Positions 7,369-14,110 of a stretch of DNA of 64,000 nt are shown one piece after another. Position 1 is the first letter of the stretch. Every line of letters begins with the position of its first letter. Below the pieces are notes generated by a model. It had not been told where the DNA came from and made no database searches. It was given only the letters and a program-made list of their open reading frames with translations. The translations under genes were made by a program, and so were the position numbers. The stretch spans positions 3,038,001-3,102,000 of the forward strand of contig NZ_JACCFL010000001.1 of assembly GCF_013410375.1 (NCBI RefSeq), read 5' to 3'. The stretch comes from Leifsonia shinshuensis (GTDB taxonomy: Bacteria > Actinomycetota > Actinomycetes > Actinomycetales > Microbacteriaceae).

Positions 7369-8685
7369 ATGACGACGACGACGCTGGCGAACAGCATCGG
7401 ACGGGCCGCGCAGAGCGCCGTCTACCGCGCGGGCGTGAGCGGGCGCCGCCCGGCCCTCCCCGTCGCGTTCCCCGAGCTGGAGCGCGCCGCGCGCAGGCGG
7501 ATGTCGCGCGCGGCCTTCGCCTACATCGCGGGCTCGGCCGGGCTGGAGCGCACCGACCGGGCGGACACCGACGCGTTCGGGCGGCGCCGGATCGTCCCGC
7601 GGGTGCTGCGCGACGTCTCGCAGCGGGACCTGTCGATCGAGCTGTTCGGGCGGCGGCTGCCGACGCCGCTCCTGCTGGCCCCGATCGGCGTGCTCGACCT
7701 CGCCCGGCGCGACGGGGACGCCGCGGCGGCGCGCGCCGCCGCGGCCCACGGCGTCCCCGCCGTGCTCTCCAATCAGGCCTCCGCACCGATGGAGACCGTC
7801 GCCGCCGCGATGGAGGCCGTCCGACCGGGCGCCGCGCGCTGGTTCCAGCTCTACTGGAGCTCGTCGCGCGACCTCGTCGAGAGCCTGGTCGCACGGGCCG
7901 AGGCCTGCGGCTGCGAGGCGATCGTCGTCACCCTGGACACGCATGTCCTCGGCTGGCGGCCGCGCGACCTCGCCCTCGGCTACCTCCCGTTCAGCCGCGG
8001 GCTGGGCATCGCCCAGTACACCAGCGACCCGGTCTTCCACCGCCTGGTGCGCGATCGGCTGGCGACGGCGGGACCGCGCGAGCGCACGGCCGTCACCCCG
8101 GCGGCGGTCGCGTCGTTCGCGAGCATCCTCCGGCACCATCCCGGCGACCTGCGCGAGAACCTGCGCTCCGGCGAGCCCCTGGCGGCGGTCGAGACCTTCC
8201 TCGACGTGTTCGCCGACCCGTCGCTCGGCTGGGACGACCTGGCCTTCCTGCGCGAGCACACCCGGCTGCCGATCGTGCTGAAGGGCGTCCTGCATCCGGA
8301 CGACGCGCGCCGCGCCGTCGACGCGGGCGTGGACGCCGTGCAGGTGTCCACGCACGGCGGCCGCCAGCTCGACGGGGAGATCGCGGCGCTGGACGCGCTG
8401 CCCGGCGTCGTCGACGCCGTCGACGGCCGGCTGCCCGTCCTGTTCGACAGCGGGATCCGCGGCGGCGCCGACGCGGTGATCGCGCTGGCGCTCGGCGCCA
8501 GGGCCGTCGCGGTCGGGAGGCCGTACGCCTACGCCCTCGCCGTGGCCGGCGAGCGCGGCGTGAGCGAGCTGCTGCGCAACCTCCTGGCCGAGCTCGACAT
8601 CACCCTCGGGCTGAGCGGCGTCGCCCGCGTCGCCGACCTCGACCGGTCGGTGCTCGCGACGGCTACGCCACCGACGCCGCGATGA
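7369..8685 (+). CDS. FMN-dependent alpha-hydroxy-acid oxidase, lactate 2-monooxygenase-like
   Basis: A 438-residue TIM-barrel flavoprotein that should oxidise an L-2-hydroxy acid such as lactate. Diagnostic segments: FAYIAGSAGLERTDRAD near residue 50, PTPLLLAPIGVL (FMN loop), WFQLYWSSSRDLV, VVTLDTHVLGWRPRDL, PIVLKGVLHPDDARRA (Lys on the FMN), STHGGRQLDG (catalytic His and substrate Arg) and FDSGIRGGADAV (FMN phosphate). The length and the insert before the catalytic His resemble lactate 2-monooxygenase more than lactate dehydrogenase. CAGAAT lies 6 nt before the ATG. Its last 23 bp overlap the tail of the convergent next gene. Confidence 0.85.
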   Translation: MTTTTLANSIGRAAQSAVYRAGVSGRRPALPVAFPELERAARRRMSRAAFAYIAGSAGLERTDRADTDAFGRRRIVPRVLRDVSQRDLSIELFGRRLPTPLLLAPIGVLDLARRDGDAAAARAAAAHGVPAVLSNQASAPMETVAAAMEAVRPGAARWFQLYWSSSRDLVESLVARAEACGCEAIVVTLDTHVLGWRPRDLALGYLPFSRGLGIAQYTSDPVFHRLVRDRLATAGPRERTAVTPAAVASFASILRHHPGDLRENLRSGEPLAAVETFLDVFADPSLGWDDLAFLREHTRLPIVLKGVLHPDDARRAVDAGVDAVQVSTHGGRQLDGEIAALDALPGVVDAVDGRLPVLFDSGIRGGADAVIALALGARAVAVGRPYAYALAVAGERGVSELLRNLLAELDITLGLSGVARVADLDRSVLATATPPTPR

Positions 8686-9070
8686 GCGAGAGCAGCGCGT
8701 GCGCGTACGCCGACGCGGCGTCCTCCTCCTCGAAGTAGCGCTCGGCGCCGTCGAGCTCCAGCGTGACCCGGTAGCCGTCCGGCGTGCGGGCGAGGTGGCG
8801 GAACGAGCCGCCGAGGAGCTCCCGCAGCTGGTCCTCCCGCGGGATCCAGAGCGCGTCCTCGACCGCGAGCGAGTCGAGCGCCCACTCCGTCGTGCCGTTG
8901 AAGCCGAGGATCGTGCCGGTGTCGAAGTGGTGCGGCTCGATCGTCATCTCGCTGACCGTGAAGTGCTCCCCGGCCATGCCCGGCCGGTCGATCGCGAACG
9001 TGTCCCCGGACGCCGGCTGCCAGCGCAGGCCGGCGGCGCGCAGCAGGCGCGCGGTGTCCTCGTCGATCAT
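8663..9070 (-). CDS. Conserved hypothetical actinobacterial protein
   Basis: A 135-residue soluble acidic protein. Recognisable pieces are SGDTFAIDRPGM, LGFNGTTEWALDSL and LWIPREDQLRELLGGSFR, which recur in small uncharacterised Microbacteriaceae proteins. No catalytic motif, signal peptide or membrane segment. A GGAG ribosome binding site precedes the ATG, so this gene has a normal leader. It overlaps the 3' end of the convergent FMN oxidase gene by 23 bp. Function unknown. Confidence 0.7.
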   Translation of the reverse strand: MIDEDTARLLRAAGLRWQPASGDTFAIDRPGMAGEHFTVSEMTIEPHHFDTGTILGFNGTTEWALDSLAVEDALWIPREDQLRELLGGSFRHLARTPDGYRVTLELDGAERYFEEEDAASAYAHALLSLIAASVA

Positions 9071-9188
9071 GGCTACTCCTCACCACCGGGCTCGCGATGC
9101 CCCCAATTCGGGGGAGAATCCGGAGGATACACCCCGGCTCGCGCTCCGCGTTCACCTTTTGTTCGATTCTCGGCCATAGATTGCTCCC

Positions 9189-9218
9189 ATGGGAATCCCG
9201 ACCCCGCGTCATGTTTGA
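9189..9218 (+). CDS. Possible leaderless leader peptide (9 codons) ahead of the esterase gene
   Basis: TAGATT at 9177-9182 is a -10 box 6 nt before an ATG that opens MGIPTPRHV and stops with TGA at 9216-9218. That stop lies inside the first codons of the esterase frame (ATG 9211, other frame). The main ATG has no ribosome binding site, so ribosomes finishing the short frame could reinitiate there. Peptide production is inferred. Confidence 0.4.
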   Translation: MGIPTPRHV

Positions 9219-10503
9219 CGCCCTCCTCTCCATCGACGTGCTCGACGGGCCCATCCCCTTCACGGTGTTCGGTCTCGCGAGCGCGCTCGTCGTCGTGCTC
9301 CTGGCGCGCCGCCCCTCGCTCGGCTGGCTGCGCCGGCTCGGCCTCGCCGTCGCCTGCGGGCTGCTCGCCGCGGTGGTCACCTGGCTGGTCTGCGTGCGCT
9401 GGCTCAACCTGTTCGGGGAGTCCCTCGGGATGGGCAACTACCTCTGGGTGGCCGCCGCGTTCTGCGGGCTCGCCCTGTGCGTGGTCAGCATCGGGCGGAC
9501 GCCGCGCTGGCGGACCGCCGTGGCGATCGTCGGAATCCCGGTCTTCCTGGTGGCCGCGACGCTCGGCATCAACCTGAACTACGGCCTGGACCGCACGCTC
9601 GGCAACCTGATGGCGATCACGGTGCCCAACCCGATCACCGTGCGGCCGCCGATCCAGCAGAGCGCCGGGTACGACGACGCGCTCTGGAAGCACTGGAAGG
9701 CGCCGGCGGGCATGCCGCTGCGCGGGAAGACCGGAACGGTCACCATCCCCGCGACGATCAGCGGCTTCAAGGCCCGGGAGGCCGGCGTCTACCTGCCGCC
9801 GGCGGCGCTCGTGCCGAAGCCCCCTGCGCTCCCCCTCGTCATCATGATGATGGGACAGCCGGGCAATCCCGACCCGGAGCCGATCGCCGAGGTGCTGAAC
9901 GGCCTCGCCGCCCGGCACAACGGCCTCGCCCCCGTCGTGGTGGTGGCCGACCAGCTCGGCAGCCCGTGGCACGACACGCTCTGCCGTGACACGTCGATCT
10001 TCGGCAAGGCGGAGACCTACATCACGCAAGACGTCAGCTCGTGGGCGCTCAAGACCCTGCCGGTCACGCACGACCACCGGTTCTGGACGGTCGCGGGATA
10101 CTCCAACGGCGGACTCTGCGGGCTGTCGTTCGGGCTCGACCACCCCGAGCTGTACTCGAACATCCTCGACATCTCGGGCGAGGAGTACCCGGGCGCCGAG
10201 CATCCGGCGGCGACGCTGAGCATCGTCTTCCACGGCGACCAGGCCGCGTACGACCAGGCGAAGCCGTTCAACAAGATGATCCGGGGCTCGTTCCCCGGCT
10301 CGATGATCTTCACGGCGTGCCGCGACGACCCCGCCTTCCACCACGTGGCCGAGCTCGCCCTGCGCACCGCCCAGCGCGCCGGGATCGCCAGCACGTTCGT
10401 CGACATCCCGACCGGCGGCCACGGCATCGGTGCGCTGATGGGCGGCCTCAACGGCGGCCTCCCGCTGCTGTACACGGCGCTGGGGCTGCAGAAGCCCGGC
10501 TAG
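9211..10503 (+). CDS. Membrane-anchored alpha/beta-hydrolase (esterase family)
   Basis: About 430 residues. Four hydrophobic helices (residues about 13-30, 38-65, 72-92 and 100-118) precede a secreted catalytic domain of the putative esterase (esterase D/antigen 85-like) superfamily. That domain has LVIMMMGQPGNPDPEP (oxyanion region), VAGYSNGGLCGLSFGL (nucleophile Ser in GYSNGG), an acidic loop and PTGGHGIGALMGG (catalytic His). This layout is common in actinobacterial cell-envelope esterases. The ATG at 9211 is the first good start; a TTG at 9181 would extend the frame by 10 residues. Confidence 0.8.
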   Translation: MFDALLSIDVLDGPIPFTVFGLASALVVVLLARRPSLGWLRRLGLAVACGLLAAVVTWLVCVRWLNLFGESLGMGNYLWVAAAFCGLALCVVSIGRTPRWRTAVAIVGIPVFLVAATLGINLNYGLDRTLGNLMAITVPNPITVRPPIQQSAGYDDALWKHWKAPAGMPLRGKTGTVTIPATISGFKAREAGVYLPPAALVPKPPALPLVIMMMGQPGNPDPEPIAEVLNGLAARHNGLAPVVVVADQLGSPWHDTLCRDTSIFGKAETYITQDVSSWALKTLPVTHDHRFWTVAGYSNGGLCGLSFGLDHPELYSNILDISGEEYPGAEHPAATLSIVFHGDQAAYDQAKPFNKMIRGSFPGSMIFTACRDDPAFHHVAELALRTAQRAGIASTFVDIPTGGHGIGALMGGLNGGLPLLYTALGLQKPG

Positions 10504-10520
10504 CCCGCCGGAGCGCGCCG

Positions 10521-11468
10521 TCAGTCGGTGACGATCACGATCTTGCCGCGCACGTGCCCGGCCTCCAGCCGGCCGTAGGCGTCGGCCGTACGCTCGATCG
10601 GGAAGATCGAGTCGATCGGCAACATGAGCTCGTTCCGCGCCAGCAGGTCGGCGAGCTCCGCCAGCTCGGCGTTGCCCGCCGTGCGTCCGCCGACCGTCCG
10701 CGCACCGCGGGCGGCCGGGCCGAACGCGGCGATCGTGTTGATCCGCTCCGGCGGCACGCCGAGCTCGATCGCGGCGTCGATGGTGTCCGGTCCGTGGTTG
10801 TCGAGGACCGCCGTCACCCGCGCTCCGTCGTCCAGGACCTCCCGCACCCGGTCCGCCAGACCGTCCCCGTAGGCGACCGGGATGATCCCCAGCGTCTCCA
10901 GGAACTCGTGGTTCTCCTCGCTCGCCGTGCCGACGACCGTGGCGCCGCAGCGGATCGCCAGCTGCGCGGCGAGCACGCCGACGCCGCCCGCCGCCGCGCT
11001 CACCAGCACGGTGTCGCTCTCGCCGAGGTCGAGGGAGGCCGCGGTCGCCATCGCGGTGCGGCCGACCACGCCGAGCGAGCCGGCCACCTCGAACGTGAGC
11101 GGATCCGGCTTCTCGATGATCTGGCCGTCCTCCGGCACGACCACGAAGTCCGCGAGCGCCGCGAACGGGGCCGTGCCGAGCACGGCCTGGCCGAGCCCGA
11201 AGCGCTGCGCGCCCTCGCCGCGCTCCTCGACGAAGCCGGCGAAGTCTTGGCCCATCCCGCTCGGCAGCGTCACGCCCATCCGCGCGGCGGCCTGCTCGCT
11301 CCGGTAGGCCTTGTAGTCCATCGGGTTGAGGCCGGCGGCCATCACCCGGACCAGCACCTGCCCTGGCCCCGGCCACGGCCGCTCCCGCTCGACGAGGTGG
11401 AGGAAGTCCCGCGAGCCGAACTCCTCGAGCTGGACGAATCTGGGCACCTGCGGGCTCCTTCCGCTCAT
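10521..11468 (-). CDS. NADP-dependent quinone-oxidoreductase-type alcohol dehydrogenase
   Basis: A 315-residue zinc-independent MDR-family enzyme. GroES-like N-terminus (VLVRVMAAGLNPMDYKAYR, GMGQDFAGFV), then a Rossmann domain with VSAAAGGVGVLAAQLAIRCGA (AxxGGVG, NADP) and the C-terminal GHVRGKIVIV. No catalytic zinc cysteines are present. Substrate unknown; quinones or enones are typical. TAGGCT at 11476-11481 lies 7 nt before the ATG. Confidence 0.85.
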   Translation of the reverse strand: MSGRSPQVPRFVQLEEFGSRDFLHLVERERPWPGPGQVLVRVMAAGLNPMDYKAYRSEQAAARMGVTLPSGMGQDFAGFVEERGEGAQRFGLGQAVLGTAPFAALADFVVVPEDGQIIEKPDPLTFEVAGSLGVVGRTAMATAASLDLGESDTVLVSAAAGGVGVLAAQLAIRCGATVVGTASEENHEFLETLGIIPVAYGDGLADRVREVLDDGARVTAVLDNHGPDTIDAAIELGVPPERINTIAAFGPAARGARTVGGRTAGNAELAELADLLARNELMLPIDSIFPIERTADAYGRLEAGHVRGKIVIVTD

Positions 11469-11475
11469 ACGGTGG

Positions 11476-11481
11476 AGCCTA
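11476..11481 (-). promoter_or_regulatory. -10 box TAGGCT of the MDR oxidoreductase gene
   Basis: Minus-strand TAGGCT is 7 nt from the ATG; leaderless mRNA is likely. Confidence 0.55.
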
Positions 11482-11523
11482 TCCCCGCCCGCGGCCGCGA
11501 GGGAGTGCGCCCGCGAGGGAGGG

Positions 11524-12552
11524 TCAGCCGAAGAGCAGCGCCGCCTCGTCGTAGCGGGCCTGCGGGACCGTCTTGAGGCCGCCGGTCGCGTCCGCGATCG
11601 ACACGTTCACGACGTCGGTGCCGCGCAGCGACACCATCGAGCCCCAGCGGCCCTCGTACGCCGCGTCCACCGCCGCGAGGCCCAGACGCGTGGCGAGCAC
11701 GCGGTCGTAGGCGCTCGGGACGCCGCCGCGCTGCATGTGGCCGAGGACGGTCGCCCGCGACTCGATGCCGGTGCGCTCCTCGATCATCGGGGCCAGCATC
11801 TCGCCGATCCCGCCGAGGCGCGGACGGTTGAACGCGTCGAGGCCCTTGTGCGAGTGCGCCTCCTCCATCGTGTCGAGGTGGAAGCCCTCGGAGACGACGA
11901 TGACCGGCGCGCGGCCGCGGTCGCGCACCGACTCGACCCACTCGCAGATCTGCTCGATGGACTGCGGCTGCTCCGGGATGAGGATGGCGTGCGCGCCGCC
12001 GGCCATGCCGGAGTGCAGCGCGATCCAGCCGACGTGGCGGCCCATGACCTCCACCACCATGCAGCGCTGGTGCGACTCGGCCGTGGTGCGGAGGCGGTCG
12101 ATGGCCTCGGTCGCGATCTCGACCGCGGTGTCGAAGCCGAACGAGTAGTCGGTCGCCGCGAGGTCGTTGTCGATGGTCTTCGGGACGCCGACGATCCGCA
12201 GGCCCGCGTCGGTGAGCCGGCGGGCCGCGGTGAGCGTGCCCTCGCCGCCGATCGCGATGATCGCGTCGATGCCGTGCTCGTCCATCATCCGCTGGATGTT
12301 CTCCGGGCCGCCCTTGTCGCCCTCGAACGGGTTGGTGCGGCTGGAGCCGAGGATGGTGCCGCCCTGGCGGGAGAGGCCGCGGACGCTGTGCCGGTCGAGC
12401 GGCATGATGTCGCCCTCGACCACGCCGCGCCAGCCGTAGCGGAAGCCGGCGAACTCGGACCCGTACACACGGTCGCCCTTGAGGACCGCGCCGCGGATGA
12501 CCGCGTTCAGTCCGGGACAGTCGCCGCCACTGGTCAGGATGCCGATCTTCAT
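11524..12552 (-). CDS. pfkA: ATP-dependent 6-phosphofructokinase
   Basis: A 342-residue glycolytic enzyme (fructose 6-phosphate to fructose 1,6-bisphosphate). N-terminal ILTSGGDCPGLNAVIRG binds nucleotide; IIAIGGEGTLTAARRL carries Gly rather than Asp after GGE, as in ATP-using rather than diphosphate-using enzymes of the mixed-substrate group; GVPKTIDNDLAATD holds the catalytic Asp; VVEVMGRHVGW and GHMQRGGVPSAYDR bind fructose phosphate. A GGAGCAGC ribosome binding site precedes the ATG. Monocistronic by context. Confidence 0.95.
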   Translation of the reverse strand: MKIGILTSGGDCPGLNAVIRGAVLKGDRVYGSEFAGFRYGWRGVVEGDIMPLDRHSVRGLSRQGGTILGSSRTNPFEGDKGGPENIQRMMDEHGIDAIIAIGGEGTLTAARRLTDAGLRIVGVPKTIDNDLAATDYSFGFDTAVEIATEAIDRLRTTAESHQRCMVVEVMGRHVGWIALHSGMAGGAHAILIPEQPQSIEQICEWVESVRDRGRAPVIVVSEGFHLDTMEEAHSHKGLDAFNRPRLGGIGEMLAPMIEERTGIESRATVLGHMQRGGVPSAYDRVLATRLGLAAVDAAYEGRWGSMVSLRGTDVVNVSIADATGGLKTVPQARYDEAALLFG

Positions 12553-12627
12553 GCTGCTCCGTTTCTCATTGCGCCCCTGAGCATCATGCCCGACGCATAC
12601 CGGCGCACCAAAATCCCGGGCGGTCGC

Positions 12628-13248
12628 TCAGAGGCCGAGCGCCCGCTGGAGCTTCGACGAGCTGGCGGACGGCCGGGCGCCGGCCGCCAGCAGCTCGGCC
12701 TCGATGCCGTCCAGCAGCGCGGTGCGCCGCTCGCGCGAGTCGGGGGCGCCGCTCAGCAGCTCGACCTCCCACTCCCGCCAGGCGTCCGACGCGCCGGTGC
12801 GGAGGTTCTCGCTGCGGACGTGGTCGTCGCAGAGCTCGGCGAGTTCGAAGCCGGCCGCGTCCTTCAGCAGCGTGGTGTCCCGGCGGTTGGTCACGCGCGC
12901 CACCGGGACGAGCACACCGTCGCCGAGCTCCTCCCGGATCGTCTCCAGCAGCTCCGCCGGGGGCTTCTCGCCGTCGCCGAGCGGCCAGTGCAGCTCGGGG
13001 CGTCCCTCGTCGGTCGGCGGCAGCTTGACGTGCCAGCCCTCGTCGGAGCCGCCGCGCCGCGCGCGCACGGCCACGCGCTGCCGCGCCAGCCTCAGGTCCG
13101 CGGTGTCGTAGTAGACGGCGACGAGCTCGGCGGACTCCGGCTCGCCCTCGACGGCGATCGCCCCGACGCCGACGAGCTGGGGTGGGCGGAGGTCGCCGTC
13201 CACGTCGTACTTGCGCTCGATCTCGAGCTGGGTATGGTGCTGCGCCAT
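12628..13248 (-). CDS. CYTH domain protein (triphosphate tunnel metalloenzyme)
   Basis: 206 residues. The N-terminal QLEIERKYDVD holds the ExExK signature; RLARQRVAVRARRGG, WHVKLPP and the C-terminal SKLQRALGL complete a CYTH tunnel. These enzymes hydrolyse inorganic triphosphate, thiamine triphosphate or polyphosphate; no CHAD domain is fused, so the substrate is open. GGGGAC before the ATG serves as ribosome binding site. Confidence 0.85.
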   Translation of the reverse strand: MAQHHTQLEIERKYDVDGDLRPPQLVGVGAIAVEGEPESAELVAVYYDTADLRLARQRVAVRARRGGSDEGWHVKLPPTDEGRPELHWPLGDGEKPPAELLETIREELGDGVLVPVARVTNRRDTTLLKDAAGFELAELCDDHVRSENLRTGASDAWREWEVELLSGAPDSRERRTALLDGIEAELLAAGARPSASSSKLQRALGL

Positions 13249-13311
13249 GTCCCCTGTCTAGTCCACTTCTGCGCTGTCGCGAAATTGCAAGCTGTGCGCG
13301 GGCGCACTCGT

Positions 13312-13317
13312 TAGGCT
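13312..13317 (+). promoter_or_regulatory. -10 box TAGGCT of the DUF3224 gene
   Basis: TAGGCT ends 6 nt before the ATG at 13324, within a 75-bp divergent gap shared with the CYTH gene. Confidence 0.55.
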
Positions 13318-13323
13318 CCCGGC

Positions 13324-13719
13324 ATGGACAACGCGACCATCGTCACCGCCCGCTTCGACGTCACCGGCTGGGACCCGGAGGAGCTGCCCGGCATCCCGGG
13401 CGACTGGCTCGGCGCGGTGGTGATGCGCAAGACGTACACGGAGGGCCTGGTCGGCGAGTCGATCGCGCACTTCGTGTCGTCGGGCACGGAGGAGGGCGGC
13501 CGCGGCTACCTCGCGGCCGAACGGATCACCGGGACGCTGCCGGACGGCCGCTCCGGCTCGTTCACGGTCCACCACGGCGCGCTGCAGCACCCGGACGACC
13601 CGTCGGCGTTCGGCTACATCGTGCCCGGCACGGGCACGGACGACTTCGCGGGCGCCGCCGGCCCGGCCCGCATCCGCCACGACGACCGCGGCGCCTACTT
13701 CGAGTTCGACCTGGGCTGA
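13324..13719 (+). CDS. DUF3224 domain protein
   Basis: A 131-residue soluble protein matching DUF3224: ATIVTARFDVTGWDPEE at the start, the central YLAAERITGTLPDGRSGSF and GYIVPGTGTDDFAG near the end. DUF3224 is an allene-oxide-cyclase-like beta-barrel. No function is established. Leaderless start by TAGGCT 6 nt upstream. Confidence 0.8.
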   Translation: MDNATIVTARFDVTGWDPEELPGIPGDWLGAVVMRKTYTEGLVGESIAHFVSSGTEEGGRGYLAAERITGTLPDGRSGSFTVHHGALQHPDDPSAFGYIVPGTGTDDFAGAAGPARIRHDDRGAYFEFDLG

Positions 13720-13730
13720 GCGCGCGACAC

Positions 13731-13853
13731 ATTCGGCACGAATCGTCGCTTTCGCCGCGCCAGAGCCGCGATTCGTCACGAATCGCGATTTGGCGATTCG
13801 GCACGAATCGTCGCTTTCACCGCGCCGGAGCCGCGATTCGGCACGAATCGCGT
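13731..13853. repeat. Intergenic ATTCGGCACGAAT palindrome cluster, four copies
   Basis: ATTCG-N3-CGAAT palindromes at 13731, 13771, 13796 and 13836. They form two tandem 58-bp units (13731-13788 and 13796-13853, period 65 bp) that differ at about three positions. The same palindrome recurs at 40793-40845 and 62389-62475. Lies after a stop codon and before the promoter of the acidic protein gene. Confidence 0.75.
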
Positions 13854-13882
13854 GCACTCTCGTGCGGGGTCGGTCCGCGCGG

Positions 13883-13888
13883 TACCCT
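13883..13888 (+). promoter_or_regulatory. -10 box TACCCT of the small acidic protein gene
   Basis: TACCCT ends 6 nt before the ATG at 13895. Confidence 0.5.
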
Positions 13889-13894
13889 CGTGGC

Positions 13895-14086
13895 ATGAGC
13901 GAGACGGACCGCAGCCGGGAGGACGACGACGACTTCCTCGAGGCGCAGGAGGGCGACTACGAGCCGGCCCCCGTCATCCGCGACGAGGACGACCTGCCCG
14001 TCGACGAGGACGAGGACGACGACCGCCTCCTCCCGGACGACGACCGCCCGGTGCCGCTCGACCCCGACGACGCGGAGATCGCCTGA
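13895..14086 (+). CDS. Small highly acidic hypothetical protein
   Basis: A 63-residue protein that is roughly half Asp and Glu, with runs such as REDDDDFLE and VDEDEDDDRLLPDDDRP and no hydrophobic segment. It is predicted to be disordered. The leaderless TACCCT box and codon pattern support a real gene. It may be a charge-mimic or metal-binding protein, but nothing in the sequence decides this. Convergent with the helicase gene, 24 bp away. Confidence 0.6.
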   Translation: MSETDRSREDDDDFLEAQEGDYEPAPVIRDEDDLPVDEDEDDDRLLPDDDRPVPLDPDDAEIA

Positions 14087-14110
14087 CGCTGTTCTCGCCC
14101 GCGGGCGCCG

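Noticed and set aside
9155-9185. tRNA T-loop-like GTTCGATTC
   Set aside because: No acceptor stem, D-loop or anticodon arm could be placed around it.
11326-13314. Open frame of 662 codons across pfkA and the CYTH gene
   Set aside because: Reads antisense to two well-supported genes and their gap; Arg/Ala-rich with no domain.
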